Assembly: GCF_900101875.1 (NCBI RefSeq)
Contig: NZ_FNAI01000007.1
Location: 280,871-344,870, forward strand
Origin: Mucilaginibacter pineti
Lineage (GTDB): Bacteria > Bacteroidota > Bacteroidia > Sphingobacteriales > Sphingobacteriaceae
DNA length: 64,000 nucleotides
Direction of reading: 5' to 3'
Position 1 is the stretch's first letter, and each line of letters starts with the position of its first letter. The notes beneath the pieces are model-generated. The model was not told the DNA's origin and made no database searches. It saw only the letters and a program-made list of their open reading frames with translations. A program made the translations under genes and the position numbers. Positions 54,092-61,392 of the stretch are shown here, piece after piece.

Positions 54092-55699
54092 ATGGAAAGA
54101 AAATATAAATATTTAACCCTCATAACCGTTATTTTAAGCATCACGGCCTTCAGTTGTAAAAAGGATTTTTTTAACCGGCCACCTGAAGCTTCGCTCACCC
54201 TCGAAACTTTTTATAAGACTGCTACCCAGGTACAGGCAAGCACCACTGCTTTATACGGTACGCCCTGGTTTAACTGGAATAATCAGGTTAGCTGGGCAAT
54301 TGGCGATATGTATGGTGGCAATGCCCGCTCTTATTCAAGTGATATATTCAACTACGGCAACTTTTCAGTTACTGCGGATAATAATCTGATTGATAACGGA
54401 TGGAACTCGCTGTTTACCGTTGTTGCACAATCAAACGCGGTAATCAATAACCTTAAAAATGTACCTGCCGATGTACCGGCAAATGTGGTCAACAATGCGT
54501 TGGGAGAAGCTCACCTGATGCGTGCACTTGCTTATTTTGATCTTGTAAGAGTCTGGGGAAACGTACCCATAATTGAAAACAATCTGGATCATATCAATGA
54601 TTTTCAGCTCAATACAAATCCGGTGGCCGATGTTTACAAATTCATTATTAATGATTTAACCTTTGCCGAGGCCAATTGTGTACATATGGTCAGGAACGGT
54701 TCGTCACAGGCGCAGGGACGTGTTTCAAGCGGTTCGGCATCAGCCCTTTTGGCGAAGGTTTACCTATACATGCAACGGTATGCCGATGCACGTACTGAAG
54801 CGGAAAAAGTAATTAACAGCGGAGAGTTCAAACTGTATGGCCCAGGAGCCGGCGATGTAAACGGAAAGACTTATAATGACCTTTATAAAACTGCAAACAA
54901 TAATAATGAAGAGTCAGTAATAGCGCTGCAATGGGCCGGCGGTGCACCTTTTGGTCGCGGCAACTCGATTCAGGCTTCCTTTGCTTACAGTTCAGTCCTT
55001 ACAGGTACGGGTGATGGTTATGCTGTTGTAGGACCGACGGTTGACCTGCAAAAAGCTTACGAACCGGGCGACGAACGCCGGTACGCCACGATTATGCTGG
55101 CGGGCGATTACTATCCTAACCTGACCCAGGCATCTGGCGGTTATACAGTACCAAGTAACGTAAATGCACAGGATTCAAGAGCAGCTATGAAGAAATACGT
55201 GGTAGGTACTCCTGCTGATAACGGTGGTATAGGTGCGCAATTTTCCACTGGTAATGTCACCTACGTGATGCGGTATTCTGAGGTATTACTGATCGAAGCT
55301 GAGGCTGTTCTGGCGGGCGCTGCCAGTACAACAGACGCCGCTGCCCTTGTGCCTTTCAACAGAGTGAGGCTGAGGGCCGGGTTGAACGCTTTACCTACGG
55401 TTACGCAAGCCAACTTAATGCACGAGCGGCGGATAGAATTCGCTATTGAAAGCGATTACTGGTTTGACCTTTACCGGTTAGATGGCTGGGATGCTATAAT
55501 CAATAAACAGCACCCTAAAGCAATAGCGATTATCAAAAACCAATTAAGGGGAATTTACAGCGCTAATGTAAGCCCGGTATACTATGCGCAAAATACAGAG
55601 GTGCCGACTAATGATAATTTTGTTTTCCCTTACCCAACTATTGAAACCGCGCAAAACCCCAAGCTTTTGTTACCTCCGGTTCCTTATAATTTTAAATAG
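54092..55699 (+). CDS. SusD/RagB family glycan-binding lipoprotein (PUL5)
   Basis: 535 residues. Lipoprotein signal KYLTLITVILSITAFSC. Family features: KKDFFNRPPEASLTLETFYK, GEAHLMRALAYFDLVRVWGN, LMHERRIEFAIESDYWFDLY, and the C-terminal FPYPTIETAQNPKLL. Ligand-binding lid for the SusC just upstream; the surface glycan-binding protein gene follows after 18 bases. Confidence 0.95.
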   Translation: MERKYKYLTLITVILSITAFSCKKDFFNRPPEASLTLETFYKTATQVQASTTALYGTPWFNWNNQVSWAIGDMYGGNARSYSSDIFNYGNFSVTADNNLIDNGWNSLFTVVAQSNAVINNLKNVPADVPANVVNNALGEAHLMRALAYFDLVRVWGNVPIIENNLDHINDFQLNTNPVADVYKFIINDLTFAEANCVHMVRNGSSQAQGRVSSGSASALLAKVYLYMQRYADARTEAEKVINSGEFKLYGPGAGDVNGKTYNDLYKTANNNNEESVIALQWAGGAPFGRGNSIQASFAYSSVLTGTGDGYAVVGPTVDLQKAYEPGDERRYATIMLAGDYYPNLTQASGGYTVPSNVNAQDSRAAMKKYVVGTPADNGGIGAQFSTGNVTYVMRYSEVLLIEAEAVLAGAASTTDAAALVPFNRVRLRAGLNALPTVTQANLMHERRIEFAIESDYWFDLYRLDGWDAIINKQHPKAIAIIKNQLRGIYSANVSPVYYAQNTEVPTNDNFVFPYPTIETAQNPKLLLPPVPYNFK

Positions 55700-55717
55700 A
55701 ATTAAACATTATAGAAA

Positions 55718-56884
55718 ATGAAAAGTAAGAGATTTCAATCAGGCCTATACATGCTGTTATGCTGTATGGTTGCCATTATATATTTCGGCGGATGCAAAAA
55801 GGATAACAGCGGTGCGGCTCCCCAGATTACCCGGGTAAGAACGGTTGCCAAGGATACCGTCATTAATAATGTAATCCAGCGTATAACGCTTGATTCAAGC
55901 ATCGCCATAACCACCACCCGAAGCATAAAGCAAGATTCTACTGTAATTTCAGGTGGGTTAAACGGCTTATATGCTATTTTAGGCCAGCATTTAGCCACTA
56001 CAACAGCAGTGAATTTTAACGGGCAATCCGCTTATTTTAACCCCGCGCTGGTTACCGACAACAGTATTATCGTATCGATACCACTTGATGCGCCTTGGGG
56101 AGCGGGGGTATCCAACACGTTAACGGTAGTTACAAAATACGGCAGCGTGAGTGTTCCGTTTACCATCCTGCAGCCTGCACCTGTCATTACCTCTTTCACG
56201 CCTTTGTACGCGTCGGCCGGAGATATCATTACCATAACCGGTACCACCTTTAACGGAGTAAGCGCGGTGAAGATCGGTGCAACAGCTGCCGAAATTGTTG
56301 GTACGCCAACCCCTACTCAAATACAAATCAAGGTTCCTTCGGGCGATGTGCAGGGCTTTTTAACCGTTACAACTCCTGGCGGTACAGCCACTTCGCCTAT
56401 GGCATATGGATTTAAACTTGTGGTATATGACGATGTACTTGCCAATGGCTGGTGGGTTGGCGGATGGGGTGGTGGTGATCACCCTATATTCGACAATACA
56501 TCACCGGTATTAAGAGGTAACCATTCTGTGGCCGTAACTTACACCGGCGGTTATGCCGGCTTTCAGATAGGGAACGGAGGAGCGTCTATAAGCCTGACCG
56601 GAATGACTGCAATTAAAATATCAATTTACGGCGGCCCCGGCACAACGGGGAACATACTCCGTATTTCCATTGTGGGGCCCGATAAGAACGGCCATATGGT
56701 AAGCAACACCAACACTCCGCCGGACGGGGTTAACGTCAGTATTACGGAAGGCAAATGGCAAACATTTACTATCCCGCTCAGCCAGTTCGGTACTGGCCCT
56801 GTTGAAGTACAGCAGATCATCGTTCAGGAACTCAGCGGAGTTTCACCCGAAACGATTTATATTGATGACATCGGTTTCATATAA
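55718..56884 (+). CDS. IPT/TIG-domain surface glycan-binding lipoprotein (PUL5)
   Basis: 388 residues. Lipoprotein signal with the lipid Cys in YFGGC, followed by KKDNSG, an outer-surface export pattern. Two Ig-like IPT/TIG domains (about 75-150 and 153-230; the second reads PVITSFTPLYASAGDIITIT, then GATAAEIVGTPTPTQIQIKV), then a C-terminal beta-sandwich (about 238-388) rich in Trp and Gly (NGWWVGGWGGGDHP), probably the glycan-binding module. This layout is that of the SusE-position surface glycan-binding proteins found in beta-1,3-glucan (laminarin) and mixed-linkage glucan loci. No catalytic motif seen. Confidence 0.85.
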   Translation: MKSKRFQSGLYMLLCCMVAIIYFGGCKKDNSGAAPQITRVRTVAKDTVINNVIQRITLDSSIAITTTRSIKQDSTVISGGLNGLYAILGQHLATTTAVNFNGQSAYFNPALVTDNSIIVSIPLDAPWGAGVSNTLTVVTKYGSVSVPFTILQPAPVITSFTPLYASAGDIITITGTTFNGVSAVKIGATAAEIVGTPTPTQIQIKVPSGDVQGFLTVTTPGGTATSPMAYGFKLVVYDDVLANGWWVGGWGGGDHPIFDNTSPVLRGNHSVAVTYTGGYAGFQIGNGGASISLTGMTAIKISIYGGPGTTGNILRISIVGPDKNGHMVSNTNTPPDGVNVSITEGKWQTFTIPLSQFGTGPVEVQQIIVQELSGVSPETIYIDDIGFI

Positions 56885-56889
56885 AACCG

Positions 56890-56930
56890 AAGCCGCCTGA
56901 ACGGGTTTTTACCAGCTGTTCAGGCGGCTT
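56890..56930 (+). terminator. Hairpin terminator between SGBP and GH16 genes
   Basis: Perfect 13-bp arms (aagccgcctgaac 56890-56902, gttcaggcggctt 56918-56930), 15-base loop, then aaattttt. It may reduce read-through into the GH16 gene. Confidence 0.75.
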
Positions 56931-56963
56931 AAATTTTTAACTGATCCCCCCTAATCTTAATTT

Positions 56964-57788
56964 ATGCTTAATAAATCTCACCTAATAAATAAAATAAAGC
57001 AGGTCAGTATATTGACAATAGTTATTTTAACCTTTAAAATTAACAAAAGCAATGCCCAGGCTGCTGTTCAGGATTCATCCAACACCTACAGCTTAATCTG
57101 GCACGATGAATTTGACGGCGACGGCGTTAACCCGTTACTGTGGAACTTTGAAACCGGAAACCTTGGCACAAACCATGAAAAGCAGTTTTACAAAGCTGAA
57201 AATGCGACCGTAAAAGATGGTTTTTTAGTTATAACTGCAAAAAAAGAAAGTGTGCAGGGGCAGCCTTACATTTCGGCCAGGTTAAACACCAAAGGGAAAT
57301 TTGCAATACCTAATGGACGGATCGAAGCTTACCTGAAATGCCCCATGGGTAAAGGGTTATGGCCCGCCTTCTGGATGCTTGGCAATAATATAGACGAAGT
57401 TGGGTGGCCGAAATGTGGGGAAATAGATATTATGGAACATGTTAATGCTGACAGTATTGTATACGGAACAATCCATTGGGACAAAAACGGCCATGAAATG
57501 TATGGGATCAAAGCAGCTACCACTCCTGGCGACTTTCACTTATATGCAGTGGAATGGGATAAGAATGAAATAAGATGGTATGTCGACAAAATCAAAATCG
57601 GTGTTTTCAGCATTAAAAACGGGATAAATAACACAGGTGTGTTTCGCCAGCCGTTTTATATTCTTTTAAATTTTGCCGTTGGAGGCGATTTTCCCGGTAG
57701 GAATACGCCAATAGACGAAAGCCTGATCCCGGCTAAGATGGAGATAGACTATGTTCGGGTTTATGAGATTATTCCCAGGGTTAAATAA
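56964..57788 (+). CDS. GH16 family endo-beta-1,3-glucanase (laminarinase type), secreted
   Basis: 274 residues. N-terminal hydrophobic stretch (VSILTIVILTFKINKSNAQA) serves as a signal peptide. GH16 domain from about 40 to the end: LIWHDEFDGDGVNPLLWNFE, GRIEAYLKCPMGKGLWPAFW, WPKCGEIDIMEHVN with Glu153 (nucleophile), Asp155 and Glu158 (acid/base), and IDYVRVYE at the end. The EIDIME form with preceding WPxxGE is that of laminarinases (GH16_3). Cleaves beta-1,3-glucan; final enzyme of PUL5. Confidence 0.92.
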   Translation: MLNKSHLINKIKQVSILTIVILTFKINKSNAQAAVQDSSNTYSLIWHDEFDGDGVNPLLWNFETGNLGTNHEKQFYKAENATVKDGFLVITAKKESVQGQPYISARLNTKGKFAIPNGRIEAYLKCPMGKGLWPAFWMLGNNIDEVGWPKCGEIDIMEHVNADSIVYGTIHWDKNGHEMYGIKAATTPGDFHLYAVEWDKNEIRWYVDKIKIGVFSIKNGINNTGVFRQPFYILLNFAVGGDFPGRNTPIDESLIPAKMEIDYVRVYEIIPRVK

Positions 57789-57974
57789 ATAGGGTACCAG
57801 CTTACTTTTTTGAATGACAAGAGTATTTATAGTCGCTAAAAAATAATCCGTAACTATCTGGTTTGTAATGAGTTATTTTAGACTGGGTAACCGGAGCAGG
57901 ATCGAATAGTTAAGTGTTTGTATTTCAGTGCTTGCTGCTATATCTTATAAATCAATAAGTCCTGTAGGAAAATA

Positions 57975-58031
57975 AAAAAGCCTTGAAAGTTCTTGATTCT
58001 CAATAGAGAAGTTCGAACTTCAAGGCTTTTT
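57975..58031. terminator. Bidirectional terminator at the PUL5/island border
   Basis: Long stem: aaaaagccttgaaagttc (57975-57992) with gaacttcaaggcttttt (58015-58031), one bulged base, 22-base loop. T-rich ends on both strands. It serves the GH16 gene (+) and the helicase remnant (-). A comparable hairpin lies downstream of the full helicase gene at 61285-61312. Confidence 0.85.
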
Positions 58032-58111
58032 ACTTGAAAAGTAGAGTTGAGCGGCAAAACTTCGACCCGTTATAAAGATATATATGCGGTAATGGATGCA
58101 AAAGGCCTGTA

Positions 58112-58267
58112 TCAAAATAATTTCTCTTCTAATAAGTCTTTCCAAACGATATAGCCTTTATGATCATTTGTGTAATTATTTACGATGTGACTAAATTGCT
58201 CAGGATTAGTTTTGAGACAGTGCTGTCTTGTCGTGCGGATTTGCATCAGCAGTCCATCTATCTTAGT
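58112..58267 (-). pseudogene. Remnant of a second primase-helicase gene (last 51 codons)
   Basis: Read on the minus strand this gives 51 codons and a stop that match the C-terminus of the helicase at 61393-63921: KIDGLL, QIRT, TNPEQFSHIV, YTNDHKGYIVWKDLLEEKLF against KRIDGLL, QIRT, TNPQQFSRIV, YTNDHKGFIVWKDLLEEKLF. About three quarters of positions agree. A TAA lies six codons upstream and no helicase sequence follows. Similarity continues past the stop to about 58036 (aagtagag, gagcggcaaaa). It is a diverged 3' end of a related gene, not a recent duplication. Confidence 0.85.
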
Positions 58268-58312
58268 TTGCCGTGACTTGGTTTAGTACCCGGCTTTTTT
58301 TAATACATCCTC

Positions 58313-58320
58313 TATTTTTG
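58313..58320 (+). promoter_or_regulatory. -7 box (TAnnTTTG) before the YhcG pseudogene
   Basis: TATTTTTG, 33 bases before the ATG at 58354, fits the Bacteroidota -7 consensus. Confidence 0.5.
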
Positions 58321-58353
58321 TAATTTTTAGATTGAACTATAATTCGTCATACA

Positions 58354-59392
58354 ATGCTAGTTAACCAATCTGTCATAGCCGATATTCAAGCCATTATTCA
58401 TGATGCTAAAGACAAGGCGATTACGTTGGTTGACCATGAGCGTACATTAATGTATTGGCAAATAGGGCAACGCATTTTCGAGGAGGAACAACAAGGGAAA
58501 GACCGGGCGGATTATGGCAATTACCTCACTAAATTTATTGCTGATCAATTAGAGCCGAAATACGGTAGTGGATTCTCGAAACGGCAGATAGAATTATTTC
58601 GCCAGTTTTACCGCACATTCCCAATGCGAATACACTGTATTCGCAATTGAGCTGGAGCCAATATAAAGTCGTAATCCGGCTTGATAGTCAAGATTCACGC
58701 GATTTTTATATAGCGGAAACTATAAAGAACAATTGGACGGTGCGCCAATTAGAACGGCAAATCCATAGCAGTTTGTGGGAAAGGTAGTTAACGGGCAATG
58801 ACAAAGATAGCGTATTGGCTGTGGCTCGAAATGAAAAGCAACCATCCGATGCTAAAGAGATAATTAAAGATCCTATGTACCTTGAGTTTTTAGGTTTACA
58901 CCGCGAAGCATCTTATTATGAAAAAGATCTGGAGCAAGCTATTATTACACATTTGCATGATTTTCTATTAGAAATGGGTAATGGGTTCGCATTTGTAGCA
59001 AGGAAAAAGAGGCTGCATATTGAAGGCGATGAATTTTTCATTAACCTTGTTTTCTACAACCGGCTTCTACAATTCTTTGTAGTTATAGAAATAAAGACCA
59101 CAAAATTCACCCGTCAGGACATTGGTCAGCTATAGATGTATGTAAACTACTATGACCGGTATGAAAAGAAAAACTTTGAAAATCCCACCATCGGCATTCT
59201 ATTATGTGCAGAAAAGAAAAATGCGGTTGTAAAAATTTCCTCCCGAAAGATAACAAAACCATTTTTGCTAGCGAGTATAAATTGTATTTACCTACCGAAC
59301 AGCAATAAATTGAAGAAGTCAAAAAAAAGATTGAAAAGCGGGGTTAAGACTCTTGAAATATCCATGCCACACTAAAAGCCGAGCTGATGTAA
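58354..59392 (+). pseudogene. YhcG/DUF1016 family PDDEXK nuclease, multiply disrupted
   Basis: The pieces read in order as one YhcG protein of about 345 residues. N-terminal DUF1016 domain: YWQIGQRIFEEEQQGKDRAD, GYGSGFSKRQIELFRQFYRT-type helix pair; then after a lost base near 58622 NANTLYSQLSWSQYKVVIRL and WTVRQLERQIHSSLWER; then a TAG at about 58786. C-terminal nuclease domain: IIKDPMYLEFLGL, DLEQAIITHLHDFLLEMGNG, FAFVARKKRLHIEGDEFFIN, FFVVIEIKTTKFTRQDIGQL; a CAG-to-TAG change stops it at 59133, followed by MYVNYYDRYEKK, an extra A near 59245 and a further stop. YhcG proteins are often found beside restriction-modification and other defence genes. Clearly dead. Confidence 0.88.
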
Positions 59393-59488
59393 GGAAATCA
59401 ACCAGAACCGATTTATAGATAAGCGGAGTGTTTTTAAAGGGTTTCGGTTTTGTCCAAACCAAAATAGGCATTCGTGAAATAAATCAAT

Positions 59489-59806
59489 TTAAGGGTTAAC
59501 CACCATGCCCAGGCTGTCAATGAAAGAATCATAGTCTCCTACAATTTTGATAATCTCAAAATTGGCGGGTAATAGCGTCGTGCTTTCGAAAAAGACTCGG
59601 TTCCCTGCAACATGCTGTTCAAATGCGGACAAAAAAGAGGATTTTCCTGTGCCATAGGCACCGATCAAATTAATTGAACGAATGCCGGAACGGTAATTTG
59701 AGGCAATGGCGTCAAATACCGCTTGAACATTTGACGTTATAAAATAATCCGAAAGGTCGATTGGTCGCAGGGCGATATTAACCGATGGTGAAAAATTACT
59801 GTTCAT
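59489..59806 (-). pseudogene. N-terminal remnant of a P-loop ATPase, partner of the DUF4007 gene
   Basis: 105 residues starting MNSNFSPSVNIALRPIDLSD. A Walker A motif GAYGTGKSS (Lys55) lies after INLI. The frame then stops at GMVVNP with no Walker B, so only the first part of an AAA/STAND-like ATPase is left; such partners of DUF4007 proteins are, as I recall, much longer. Its start overlaps the end of the DUF4007 gene by 11 bases, showing that the two formed an operon. No continuation is visible in 59393-59488. The loss points to a deletion or replacement at the 3' side. Confidence 0.65.
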
Positions 59807-60674
59807 AATAACCCTCCAATATTTCCCAACGGTCTAAAGTGTTTGTTATTTGTAATACGCGGTTGCCAGCCGTTTCGCTAAAAGTGATAGACTCGCGGTA
59901 ATCGGCAGCCAAGTCCTGCAACCGGCGCTCCAGAGCGCGTTCGCTGAATCGAAAAACGGAACCAGGTGAGCCAGGTGCTTCCAAGAGGTCATTGAAACCA
60001 ATGGTACGTGGCGTTTCTCCGAAACGATCAAGGATCGCAAATAATAATAATTCGTCCGGCAGATCCGGCTGTTCCTGCCGCGCAACCCGGTACCATTGTA
60101 CGTTCCTTCCCTCGGTGTTTTCTTTATAATATACCGTAATCAGATTTAGGTCTATAAGCAGGTTGGCGGTTTCATCTTCCAGATCCGCTTTGCCGTCATT
60201 CGATCTGACATAGGTGCGAAGGAAGACCGTCGCATCCGACTCATACGTCTTATCACTAAATAGCCTGATGTCTTCGCCTTCTGTCTTCCTTTTTAAAAAT
60301 GCGATCAAATGGTCTTTCGTGAATTCGGTGCGTTCTTTGGTGAACTCATTAAAAAAACTGTGGAAAATAAATACCTTTTCCCTGCTGACAATCGCATATT
60401 GCAATAACCATAAGGACGCGGTATCCTCCAAGAACGGATCTACTCCTCCAAATAAAAAGTCACCTAAGCGCGTTGTGTTTTGTGCATCACGATCATAGAC
60501 ATCAAAGCCTCTTAGCCAAAAATTGATCGCCGTAACCATATTCCTCCCTACACCCAACCGCACAACAGCTTCGTTGACAGAACTATCGCCAGGCAGCTGC
60601 ATAAGGTCGTAACCTTTCTTTAGCCAAAATGATCGGCAAACAAATGTTTCATGACCTGAAAATCCGATCTTCAT
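59796..60674 (-). CDS. DUF4007 family protein
   Basis: 292 residues, apparently intact. It starts with the family hallmark FSGHETFVCRSFWLKKGYDL and continues with VVRLGVGRNMVTAINFWLRG. The C-terminal part (LLLFAILDRFGETPRTIGF, SPGSVFRFSERALERRLQDL) looks like a winged-helix DNA-binding region. DUF4007 genes are typical of defence islands, often beside ATPases and PAPS-reductase-like or phosphorothioation-type genes; function unproven. Here only the ATPase stub remains, so the system is probably inactive. A short hairpin followed by a T-run lies just upstream on its strand (about 60690-60710). Confidence 0.8.
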   Translation of the reverse strand: MKIGFSGHETFVCRSFWLKKGYDLMQLPGDSSVNEAVVRLGVGRNMVTAINFWLRGFDVYDRDAQNTTRLGDFLFGGVDPFLEDTASLWLLQYAIVSREKVFIFHSFFNEFTKERTEFTKDHLIAFLKRKTEGEDIRLFSDKTYESDATVFLRTYVRSNDGKADLEDETANLLIDLNLITVYYKENTEGRNVQWYRVARQEQPDLPDELLLFAILDRFGETPRTIGFNDLLEAPGSPGSVFRFSERALERRLQDLAADYRESITFSETAGNRVLQITNTLDRWEILEGYYEQ

Positions 60675-60986
60675 TTTTTATAAACGTTAAAATAAAAAAG
60701 GAGCAAAAGCCCCTTACCCATCATTTAGTAAATTAAAGAATTTGAAATTTACCCCATTTAGTGATGTGTTTTTAATATGTACAAACTTATCCAATATAGT
60801 GAAATATACACTAATTATTTTATGCACATTCATCGACCAAGAAATGATCTCGACAACAAAAAATACTTTTGGAATGCACATTTTGAGTTTTTACGATAAC
60901 TGTAAGCGTCAAAAATGGAGTTAGTAACTAACTGTATTTTGGCCACACAATTCCCAACTGCGGCCACCTTTTTGCTAAAAAATCCG

Positions 60987-61077
60987 TATCTTTATTTAAG
61001 CCAAAAGAAAAGCTAAAAACCGTTAACAATACGTTAACAGAAAAAAGAAAGGCAGTCACGATCTAACGTAACTGCCT
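60987..61077. repeat. att-flank module, copy I
   Basis: TATCTTTA (60987-60994), 19-base dyad GTTAACAATACGTTAACAG (61022-61040), then a hairpin with arms aggcagt (61050-61056) and actgcct (61071-61077). The hairpin lies directly after the tRNA-Met 3' fragment on the minus strand and probably was the tRNA terminator. The same module recurs exactly 235 bases downstream. From 60675 to 60986 I see no gene. Confidence 0.7.
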
Positions 61078-61085
61078 GTTTCTGA

Positions 61086-61131
61086 GGTAGCGGGAGCAGG
61101 ACTCGAACCTACGACCTTCGGGTTATGAGCC
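61086..61131 (-). tRNA. tRNA-Met (CAT) 3' fragment, att-site-like
   Basis: On the minus strand the 46 bases run from the anticodon loop (ggctCATaaccc) through the variable region and T arm (GGTTCGAGTCC, T-loop consensus) to the acceptor end cccgctacc. The three G-C pairs next to the CAT anticodon are typical of methionine initiator-type tRNAs. The D arm and 5' acceptor strand are missing: the sequence diverges right after the anticodon stem. Such a 3' half is what tyrosine-recombinase integration into a tRNA gene leaves at the far end of the element. Confidence 0.8.
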
Positions 61132-61221
61132 GTAATTAAAGAATTGGTATTTTAATAAAGTCTTTTCGTTTGCAACTTGCATTCAATCAAGTAATTACTG
61201 GGTTTTTTGAATCGCATTTTG

Positions 61222-61312
61222 TATCTTTACTATTAGCAAGAGCAACTATAGATTTTGTTAACAATACGTTAACAGAAATGAAAAAGCCTGCTACGATCTC
61301 TCGTAACAGGCT
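61222..61312. repeat. att-flank module, copy II
   Basis: TATCTTTA (61222-61229), GTTAACAATACGTTAACAG (61257-61275, identical to copy I), hairpin agcctg (61285-61290) / caggct (61307-61312) with inner tacga/tcgta. All elements keep the copy I spacing. It is followed by aagtagagtcgagcggc and then the helicase 3' end. Confidence 0.7.
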
Positions 61313-61392
61313 GATTTCCAAGTAGAGTCGAGCGGCAAAAGTTCTAACTTTCATGGTGATATTGAGGCTATTGTAGATGCTAAAGACCTGTA

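Noticed and set aside
58036..58060. aagtagagttgagcgg as a decayed tRNA 3' end
   Set aside because: It vaguely resembles ggtagcgggagcagg of the tRNA-Met scar, and the same holds for the copy at 61320, but the match is too weak to call.
58815..59135. Independent 106-residue nuclease gene
   Set aside because: It is the nuclease part of the YhcG pseudogene; its flanks continue the same protein across stops and frameshifts.
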